Positions 56,699 to 64,000 of a stretch of DNA of 64,000 bases are shown one piece after another. A program made the position numbers and the translations under genes. This DNA comes from Bagarius yarrelli (taxonomy: Eukaryota; Chordata; Actinopteri; Siluriformes; Sisoridae), in NCBI GenBank assembly GCA_005784505.1, contig VCAZ01000153.1, positions 37,501-101,500 on the forward strand. The letters are read 5' to 3'. Numbering within the stretch: position 1 is the stretch's first letter; each line of letters begins with the position of its first letter. The notes beneath the pieces were generated by a model. The model was not told where the DNA came from, did not search any database, and worked only from the letters and a program-made list of their open reading frames with translations.

Positions 56699-57204
56699 TA
56701 CTTCTTCATCTTTGTTCATTTCTTTCCTTAAGGGTTCTCCACAGCAAATCATCTCCCCCCACCAGTCTCTATCCTCTACATCCTCTTCAACCACACCCAC
56801 TAACTTTATGTCCTTACTTATCACATCCATATCCCTCCTATCTGGTTTTTCTTTTTGCCTCCATTTCCAACATCCTCTTACGGATATTTCCACTCTTCCT
56901 TCTCTGCACATGTCCAAACCATCTGTCTGGCTTTGTCTCCAAAACGTCCAACATGATCCGTCCCTCTGATGCACTCGATCCTAATTCTGTCCAACCTCGT
57001 CACTACCAAAGAGAATCTCAACACCTTCAGCTGTGCTACCTCTTACTCTGTCTCCCGTCTCTTTCTCAGTGCGGCTGTCTCTAGACCAGAAAACACAGAT
57101 GCTGTCTGTCACCACTGTCTTCCACACCTTCTACTTGATTCTTGCTGATGTTCTTTTGTCACAAATCAATCACACCTGATACGTTTCTCCACCCATTCCA
57201 ACCA
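56699..57204 (-). pseudogene. RTE-type LINE reverse-transcriptase 3' fragment
   Basis: The minus strand contains frame pieces GLDMCREGRVEISVRGCWKW-like, KDIKLVGVVEEDVEDRDWWG and MICCGEP. These align in order with the C-terminal end of the RTE copies at 8528 and 63733 (the DMK.VGV.EEDAEDR.WR.MIR block). In this copy the VRPAMMYGLET region is not expanded. It is disrupted by stops. Confidence 0.78.
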
Positions 57205-57394
57205 TCAAGAACTTAAGATTCAAGAGTTTATTGTTGTGTTTAAGTCTGTTGCACCATACAAGAAGAAAATGTTCATTTATAAATCCTCCCAACAGACTAG
57301 GACATAATTTGTAAGGGAAAAAGGTGGAGGAAGAAAAGAGAAGACACTGTATGTAAATATAAAGGGTGTCAAAATACTGGAGGGGTTTAGAAAT
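57205..57394. repeat. Fragment related to the unnamed dispersed repeat
   Basis: AGATTCAAGAGTTTATTGTT and GTTGCACCATACAAGAAGAA resemble the left part of the repeat at 21826 and 47772. The remainder is unassigned. Confidence 0.35.
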
Positions 57395-57472
57395 ATTGGT
57401 GGTTCTGGGAGTCAAATCCACAATCTTTTAGTTAGCAGTCCAACACCTTAACCATTCAGCTACCGCTTCCCG
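57395..57472 (-). repeat. SINE-A head fragment
   Basis: TGGTTCTGGGAGTCAAATCC (B-box complement) and CCATTCAGCTACCGCTTCCC (A-box complement). Confidence 0.75.
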
Positions 57473-59508
57473 GTACTAGGGTACATAATCTTTCTTTTAG
57501 TGTGTCTCTGAATTGTCTCAAACAGCAGCTTTGGCCTTATTATTTTAAACTTATTATATATTTTTAAGTTGAATGACGGTTAATTTGGCTTTCTATAAAT
57601 ACAGAAAGCTTCTTTCACACTTCAGTCAAACCCATGGGGACTCAGCGAACGGTGCTACATTCCAGCATGTATGTCTGAACGCTCTCCTTTCTCTCTTCAG
57701 AAATGTGTGTGTGTGTGTGTGTCTTTTTCTGTCTCCTCCTACTCCTTCAGATTCTTCTCCATTCCTCTTCGTCTCACTACTCCTCTCCCTTCCCTCGCCT
57801 TGATATGGATGATGTCCCTCCTTTGTTTCTCCTGTTCTGGCCGTGGGAGTTGTGACAGTTGAAGTAGTTTCCATACAATAACTAAATATGGCATAGAGGG
57901 ACGTGTTGGTTTCATCTGTTCGTCCTGATTTTGCCTAGAAGTTTCTTGATATATTTTGATGGTTGTACTCCTTCCAGCTCGTCACGGTTAATAAGACACA
58001 TGCAGGCTGTCACGCCTAACTGCCTGCTCCTCGCGCGTCTATTTTAGATCAGTGCCTGGATCGAGGTAGCATGATTGCTGGTACATGGCAGATGGCTCGT
58101 AACAATGGAGAGCGACAGTAACTCTAGGTCATTTGAGTGGATCCGTGTTGGCATCTGTAATCATGATCATTTTCTCTCTCTAGTAAAGCTTCCTACCATT
58201 TTAAACCTTTTTTATATCAGGACAATAAAACTGGTCCGTCACAAGAAAGATGGCCGCACCGAAACACTTTAAGTTTATCAGGGTAAACAACTTTTGCATT
58301 AGCATGCTAGTGTTAGGATGAAAGGGCTCCTGCACTTTAGGGCCCCGTAGTGATCAGTTTTATTAGTAGAAAAAGTGTGGAACTGGTGTGTTCTGCTGAG
58401 TTACTTGTCATAAACAAGGGCATCAAACTGTTAAAGGTCAAACACTGACTTTGAAGTAATACACTGGAAAAACATGATAGCCATGATATTAAAGGTGCAG
58501 TAGGAAAACTTGAAAAATGCTAATTGTAGCCTGTGCATCCCATCCTACTGTCAAATCGCTGGACCAAAGCCACGCCCCCTCAACACATGAACACACAGAC
58601 TAGACAACCAGAGACGACAATACATCCTGTGTCATTTACTGGGGTAAAACTTTATACTACAGTTAGTAACAGTACTAAAATCCCAACCCGGTGGAGTCAC
58701 CCGAAGTGGACACCAGTGTGGAAACGTGAGTTTAACGTTCTGAAAATATTTGACAGATCATGTCGCTCCGATCTTAATCAAGCTTGATTGTCAATTCAAA
58801 GAACTTCTAGGCATCAGACCGGAGTTACTCATCCCTACACAACTTGCAGAACTTCCTTTGATACTTTTGGAGAATTGTATGGTATTTCTGTCTGGCTCAG
58901 TATCAAGCCATCAGAACACCAAACCTTTTTTTTTTAATTATCTATGAAAGAAATACTTTTCCGGCAGTAATCCTGAAACTTTCCAACCTACTGCTGTTCT
59001 AATGGCCCAGGGCAAAGTAAATTAGAACATAGGGAACGTCGGCGCCCGGCACATTCTGCACAGCAGGAAGTGCCAATTTGAACCTTTTGGTTTCGTGCCT
59101 TTGGCAGATTTCTTTCAACGATCCATCAGAACTGTCTTATCTTCTGAACAAGGTATCAAGAGTTTCTATAATGTCCAGATTTCTAGATGCTGATTGGTCA
59201 GCATGCCTATGAATTTCCTTTTTTTTTAAAGCGAATGGGCCTCGCATTACTACCTTATTGTTTCCATGGTAACAAACATGCTTTCTGGATGAGAATCAGA
59301 ATGTATCCTTGATATGTCAAAGTTTCATCATGGAAGTTGACTCAGAAGAATCCTTCGGAGTCAGAAGCACAGCAGGGAATGATTTACGTTAATTTTAGTC
59401 TACAGTTTACAGTCTGTGGGTGTCTTTCTCTCCAAAATGATGCATAAACTTCAAAATAAATCAAAACATGAGCTTGCTGTGAGAACAACCCGAAATACAA
59501 ACATTTAC
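57473..59508. other. Mostly unique intronic sequence
   Basis: (GT)n at 57704-57722. TTAAAGGTGCAGTAGGAAAA at about 58489 with AAGCCACGCCCCC resembles a fish MITE, but ends were not resolved. No exon recognised. Confidence 0.35.
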
Positions 59509-59572
59509 AGACAGACAGATTGATTGACATACGGAGAGACAGACAGACTGACCCAAATAGAAAGAAAAAAAC

Positions 59573-59623
<51 letters not shown>

Positions 59624-59628
59624 AACTG

Positions 59629-59659
<31 letters not shown>

Positions 59660-59729
59660 TCTGACCGACAGATAGACAGAAAGACGGACAGACAGATAGA
59701 TAGATAGATAGATAGATAGACAGATAGAC

Positions 59730-59789
<60 letters not shown>
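59509..59789. repeat. GACA / GATA compound microsatellite
   Basis: GACA runs, then three separate (GATA)n blocks at about 59571-59622, 59629-59650 and 59694-59789. The 111-residue minus-strand Ser/Leu/Ile/Tyr frame is repeat-derived. Confidence 0.95.
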
Positions 59790-59982
59790 CTGCCAAAGTT
59801 TTACAGGGCGGCGAACGTATATCTTTTATTTATTATTTTTAATAAAAACACAAAAATGTTTATTTATTAATTTATTTATTTCTATGTTGCTTTTATTTTT
59901 CATGTTAAAAAAAGCAAATTTTTAGTAAAGCAAAGTTTTTGCAAAAAAACTCGACTGTGTATGTCAGGTGACTATAAGCAGG

Positions 59983-60029
<47 letters not shown>

Positions 60030-61369
60030 AGAGCAATCAATGGCGGCCATGTTAGCAGTCTTTGAGAGTCAAGTTTTACACCATTACACGCTTCCCTCTA
60101 ACTAATTAGCATAAAGCGTCGTTTATACGTGTCTGTGTGTAAGTCGTTCGTTCTAATGATTTGGTAAAACACTGCTAGGCGAAAGGATGAATTAGCTTTT
60201 AAACAATAAGTATTCCGTCTCTCGTTATTAGCCTTTCATTTGGGAGCTTTTACTGTATATGTAGGAGGGAGATGCTTGACAAATGCCCACAGGGTGTTGA
60301 GCGCAGCGTGTCAGTATGAAGTGCAGTAATTGTGAAGGGGAACATGTGGCCCACTGTGGCTAGCGTTTCAGAGTCGTACGTACCACAAGTTAGAATCAGA
60401 CCAGCTGAGGATTTTATTACATATCTACCTTAAACCCCACCCCACCACCACCCACCCACACACACTTAAGGCACTGATGCTCTCCTGATATCTCTCGCAA
60501 ATACCTCAATAGTGCATTACAGCGTTAGCTTTAGGAGATAAGATACCTACACCCTCTGTTAAGAAGTTGCTAATGTCAACTTTTAAGTGCAAAAATGATG
60601 CATTTTCAGAAATAGCCCTAGTACCGAGCGCTACGTCTGCACAGTTTATGCTAACGCTAGTAGCCAAGTAATTGTATGAAATTTTTTACACACATTGTTA
60701 ATGTTTGCCCAGAAATAAAAAACACTAATATAACATAGATTATGTTCTGCATGTCTTTATTTTAATTACTTTTATTACCATCTAAAATAATTAGCCTACA
60801 AACTAAACATTTATGATATAATATTTATATATGATATTTGGTCAGTATTTTTATGTTAATCTGCCACTAATATTGTTAATGTCTTTGTTCTTTAAGTATA
60901 ACTGTTACTCCTAACAAAAACAGATCTGATTAAATGATGGCCTTCAAAATAGAAAACTACTAGTTTGTGCGCTTGGGATGTAGGTTAGAGGATGGGGGTC
61001 AATTAAACTTAGGGGGGCGTTCATCCGAAATATCTTTAGAATAGCTTTATGATAAAAAAAAAAAAATAAGATTATTTGTCACGTATAGTCTACATTACAT
61101 TAATCTGTAGTTTTTCTCCTTAGGTAAAGGAGCAGAACTGGAGGGATGATGGATAAAGAGCGTTTGGTGAACTGGGATATTTGTATGCTGTCGTTCTTCC
61201 ACTCTTACACGTTCACAAATGTTTGTTTATGGTGGTTTGGTGGCCCGGCTCTTATCCCAGAGATCCTCATATCTGCGTTACCTTCTGTCCCCAACTACAC
61301 AATGTCTTTAAATTTTACACAACAATACACTTAATAATCTCAATCTCTCTCTCTCTTTCTCTCTTTCGA
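59790..61369. other. Unique intronic sequence with (TG)n
   Basis: (TG)n at 59985-60026, about 21 units. Otherwise unique; AT-rich at 60660-60900. No exon recognised. Confidence 0.4.
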
Positions 61370-61640
61370 GGGGAGGTTAACTTGCCCCTGAGGTACCAGT
61401 GACCGATTTCCTGCCCCTTTTCCTAAATTGGAGGAGCTTTGAGGACGAATTGAGACTAACTCAGCTCCACTGACTCAAGGCTACAATTTACATTACATTT
61501 GATCACCGTTAACATACCAACTTTAATTAACGGACATTTGGTGTCACCCAGATGAGGATGGGTTCCCTCTTGAGTCTGGTTTCTCTTGAGGTTTTTTCTT
61601 ATTTCATCTCAGAGAGTTTTCCTTGCTGCACCACAGTCAC
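61370..61640 (+). repeat. Possible LINE 3'-UTR-like dispersed repeat
   Basis: GTGTCACCCAGATGAGGATG, GGGTTCCCTCTTGAGTCTGG and CATCTCAGAGAGTTTTCCTT belong to a sequence I recognise as common in teleost genomes, probably a retroposon 3' region. The class is uncertain. Confidence 0.4.
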
Positions 61641-61877
61641 CACAGGTTTGTGGTGGGACAAACTCACACTTTTTCTGTTTTCGGCGTATAGATCGGCGTA
61701 GACAGACATTCAGCCATCGGGCCGTGGGTGTAACTTCTGAGGCTGAGACTTGTAACGGATCATCAGGGAACCATTGAAGATGGTGGGCTGGCTTGATATA
61801 ATTTTTTTTTTTACATTTCTGGCAATTTGGCATACATCCAGAAGAACTTGTATGTAAATGTCTTTCTTTGTCACATT
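61641..61877. other. Unique intronic spacer
   Basis: Nothing recognised beyond a T-run at 61801-61812. Confidence 0.3.
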
Positions 61878-62048
61878 TACTTTACAGCACAGTGGAATTT
61901 GTTTCTTCGCATATCCCAGCTTAGAAAGTTAGGGTCAGAGTGCAGGGTCAGTTATAATACAGCACACCTGGAGCTGAAAGGGTTAAGGACCCAGCGGTGG
62001 CAGACTGGCGGTGGTTGGGCTTGAACCCAGGTCATCAAATCAACAACC
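61878..62048 (-). repeat. SINE-C copy, best preserved
   Basis: TTTACAGCACAGTGGAATTT, CGCATATCCCAGCTTAGAAA, GTCAGAGTGCAGGGTCAGTT and GGTTGGGCTTGAACCCAGGT run in order. This is the reference copy for the family. Confidence 0.7.
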
Positions 62049-62212
62049 AGGACTGATACCTGGAAGATTGGGATTCGATTCCCAGCAACAACAAGTTGCC
62101 ACTGTTGGGCCCCTGAGCACGTCCCTCAACCTCCAATTGCTCAGTTGTATAAAAGAAATAAATGTAGGCCGCTCTGGATAAGGGCATCTGCCAAATGATG
62201 TAAAAGTAAGTA
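62049..62212 (+). repeat. SINE-A copy, head truncated
   Basis: ACTGATACCTGGAAGATTGG, GGATTCGATTCCCAGCAACA (B box), CAATTGCTCAGTTGTATAAA and TCTGGATAAGGGCATCTGCC. It abuts SINE-C on its left. Confidence 0.85.
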
Positions 62213-62254
62213 AAGCAAGGTAAAAGTAAACCACTTAGCACCTTAAGCATTTAA

Positions 62255-62382
62255 GCCACCACTGGGGGTTAAGAGCCTTGTTACGAAGCCCAGCAGTGGC
62301 AACTTGTTGGTGCTGGTAATCGAACCCACAATCTTCTGGTTAGAAGGTTAACATCGCAACCACCGAGCTACCACTTCTTCCT
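62255..62382 (-). repeat. SINE-A copy, tail truncated, inverted to the previous one
   Basis: GGGGTTAAGAGCCTTGTTAC, GGTGCTGGTAATCGAACCCA and CCACCGAGCTACCACTTCTT. Confidence 0.82.
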
Positions 62383-62780
62383 TGATGAATCACGATAAGC
62401 TCATGTCTTGTACACCTTCAGAGGTCTTGTATAGTCGGTGAGTCAGACCGCACTACACAATACTAGGCAGGTTGCGTCAATAATTAAACACTGTAATATT
62501 AACAAGTCCACACTTTCTCATAGTAAGTTTACGTAAAGCTTTCTTTATACACGTCTGCGAGTAATCCGTTACCATGGATACTATATTACTGTAGGTTAAG
62601 TGCATTAATATAAATCAGTTTGCGGCTGTTACTAAAAAAGGGAATCAACAACTTTCTGATCCAGAGGATGAAAAAAAATACAACAGCAGCATTTTAATCA
62701 ACACCAATTAGAGTCAAGTGTTACCATGACAACATGATAAATAGACTAATCTTTCTGAAATACTTTAGAGATGCTCTTTC
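62383..62780. other. Unique intronic sequence
   Basis: Nothing recognised. Confidence 0.35.
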
Positions 62781-63083
62781 ACACGCTTTCTCTTACACAC
62801 ACACACTCTCTCTGTTCTATACTCTTATCTCTCTTACACACACACACACTGTCTTTCTCTCTCTCTTTCTCTGTGTTCCATGCTCTAATCTCGCTCTCTG
62901 TCACATACACGCAAATGTTCTGTACTTTCATCTCTCCCTTTCTCTCTCATTTTTCACACAAACACGCACACACACACACACACACAGTTATATACTGTAA
63001 TCTCTCGCTTTTTCTTTTGCTCTCACATTATCAGTTCGAACTTTAATCTGTTTCTCTCTCGCTCTCTCTCTCTCTCTCTCTCA
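62781..63083. repeat. CA / CT compound simple-sequence region
   Basis: Short (CA)n runs at about 62798, 62836 and 62966, (CT)n runs near 62850 and 63058-63081, in pyrimidine-rich sequence with a loosely repeated TCTCTCTTACACACAC plan. Confidence 0.85.
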
Positions 63084-63100
63084 CCAAGCTCTCAATCATC

Positions 63101-63221
63101 ATTACATTTACAGCATTTGGCGGGCGGCCTGGGGTGAGCAATTGAAGGGTGGTGCTAGGAATCGAACCCCAGTCTTTCTGGTATCAGTCCAACACCTTAA
63201 CCACTAAGCCACCACTTCCCT
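63101..63221 (-). repeat. SINE-A copy with internal deletion
   Basis: ATTACATTTACAGCATTTGG joins quickly to GGTGCTAGGAATCGAACCCC and CCACTAAGCCACCACTTCCC. Confidence 0.83.
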
Positions 63222-63732
63222 TTATTAAATACTCCATAGCTTTGGATCAGCTTGAAGGACCTTTGCCCTTTAAACCAGTGAGTTTCTGCCCAAATATTTG
63301 AGGTTTTATTGTTTGTTTTGTGAGTCTTTAGTTGGATTTAAGGGAGAAAATGATTTTGGGAGCCACTAAAATAAAATACATTCTACTTGTTTTTGTTCCT
63401 TTCTTGTACCGGTCCCATCTTTAGGTTAGCTTTTTATTCTGCATACTATTCTTCTAACAGGAAAGAGGAACTCACGGTTGATTGACAAGTCCATGTTCAT
63501 GTCTGTAAGACGTGTGTATCCTGTTTTATAACAGTCTTCGGTAAGCAAAGCTGTCCTATGGTCCATTGCCCCCATGGAAGAAGGAAGTCTTTGTGTTTAC
63601 AGCTGTAACACTAGACACAATTACATGGAGCAACTGGTTTGACAGTCCAATCTGAATATGTTTTTCCATGTAAACATATCAATCAGAATAAAATAAATGT
63701 CTAATATGATAAAAGTATAATACATGTATAAG
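63222..63732. other. Unique intronic sequence
   Basis: Nothing recognised; CATGTAAACATATCAATCAG near 63669 echoes motifs near 23100. Confidence 0.35.
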
Positions 63733-63887
63733 ACCAAAGAGGAGGTATGTGGATGCGATAAACGAGGACATGAAGTTAGTGTGTGTGAGTGAAGAGGATG
63801 TAGAGAATAGGGTTAGGTGGAGACGGATGATTCGCTGTGTTCAACCCCTAGAAGGGAACAGCCAAAAGGAGAAGAAGAAAACTCAAA
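63733..63887 (+). pseudogene. RTE-type LINE, extreme 3' end
   Basis: The plus strand codes for the end of the same reverse transcriptase (KRRYVDAINEDMKLVCVSEED region, then W-R-MIRC) and ends with AGAAGGGAACAGCCAAAAGG, the complement of the LINE end at 8528. It is strongly 5'-truncated. Confidence 0.8.
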
Positions 63888-64000
63888 CTGGTTACTTTAA
63901 TTTGGCGAGGAATGTTAGGCATTATTTGGCAGAATTTTATTTAAAGAATTCTGCTCTTTGGAGGGGGACAGGCAGGAAATTGGTGGCTCATAGTAAAAAA
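63888..64000. other. Window end, unique sequence
   Basis: ATTGGTGGCTCATAGT at 63979 may be the start of another SINE-A cut by the window edge. Confidence 0.25.

Larger units (their letters stand above)
34323..64000 (-). other. ca10: ca10 intron upstream of the visible exon (partial)
   Basis: Everything at higher coordinates is upstream on the ca10 strand. I searched by eye for the expected preceding exon (GWWAYKEVV block, whose complement would contain GCCCACCA) and found no match. The intron therefore probably extends past the window, giving a length above 29 kb. It contains the repeats and unique blocks listed below. If an exon was missed, this interval would be two introns. Confidence 0.72.

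Noticed and set aside
56669..57084. 100- to 130-residue frames on both strands
   Set aside because: They lie in the RTE LINE fragment; only the minus-strand reading has meaning, as a broken reverse transcriptase.
59461..59796. 111-residue LSIYLSIY-type frame
   Set aside because: Direct translation of (GATA)n.
62734..63046. 88- and 91-residue Ser/Leu/His/Thr-rich frames
   Set aside because: Translation of CA/CT simple sequence.

Overview
The window is vertebrate nuclear DNA, almost certainly from a ray-finned (teleost) fish. It is AT-rich, carries many microsatellites, and holds dozens of decayed copies of fish-type SINEs, RTE and L2-like LINE fragments, Tc1/mariner and hAT remnants and LTR-like pieces. 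There is no prokaryotic gene organisation: no operons, no long open frames. A catfish or other otophysan host is possible from the repeat mix, but that is an impression only.

One host protein-coding exon can be read with confidence. It lies on the minus strand at 34180-34322. It is 143 bases long, is flanked by a good acceptor (pyrimidine tract plus CAG) and donor (AAG then GTAGGC), and its 47 codons match carbonic anhydrase-related protein X (ca10) almost residue for residue. No neighbouring ca10 exon was found on either side. The window is therefore best read as the inside of a very large ca10 gene: more than 29 kb of the upstream intron (34323-64000) and more than 34 kb of the downstream intron (1-34179).

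The rest is intronic sequence. Four SINE-like families are labelled here as follows. SINE-A is tRNA-derived, about 195 bp, with a promoter-like head and a tail resembling GTCTGCCAAATGCTGTAAAT; there are about 30 copies in both orientations. SINE-B is about 340 bp, with a GGGCAGCACGGTGG head and a GAATGAAT-type tail. SINE-C is a relative of SINE-A with a CAGCACAGTG core. SINE-D is a single copy at 28566-28718. Other elements are four RTE LINE 3' ends (one with an in-frame 36-bp repeat expansion), one L2-like LINE fragment, four decayed Tc1-like transposase copies, one hAT-type nonautonomous element with terminal inverted repeats and a near-perfect 8-bp target duplication, a second hAT-like MITE, and three LTR-like ends starting TGTAA.

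Layout: 1-3.6 kb has mostly unique sequence plus a 770-bp polypurine tract. 3.6-14.4 kb has SINEs, the RTE copy with its expansion, and a GGAA/GGAT array. 14.4-25 kb has the hAT element, a 12-bp minisatellite and LTR-like ends. 25-34 kb is sparser and contains several TAATTA-rich conserved-element candidates. 34.2 kb is the ca10 exon. 34-41 kb is SINE-rich and includes a fold-back palindrome. 43-45.3 kb has a T/G-rich array and a 330-bp tandem duplication. 45.7-57.2 kb has Tc1, L2 and RTE remnants and a 21-bp coding-like minisatellite. 57-64 kb has simple repeats and SINEs. I see no novel multi-gene system; the notable items are structural oddities in repeats and possible regulatory islands inside ca10.
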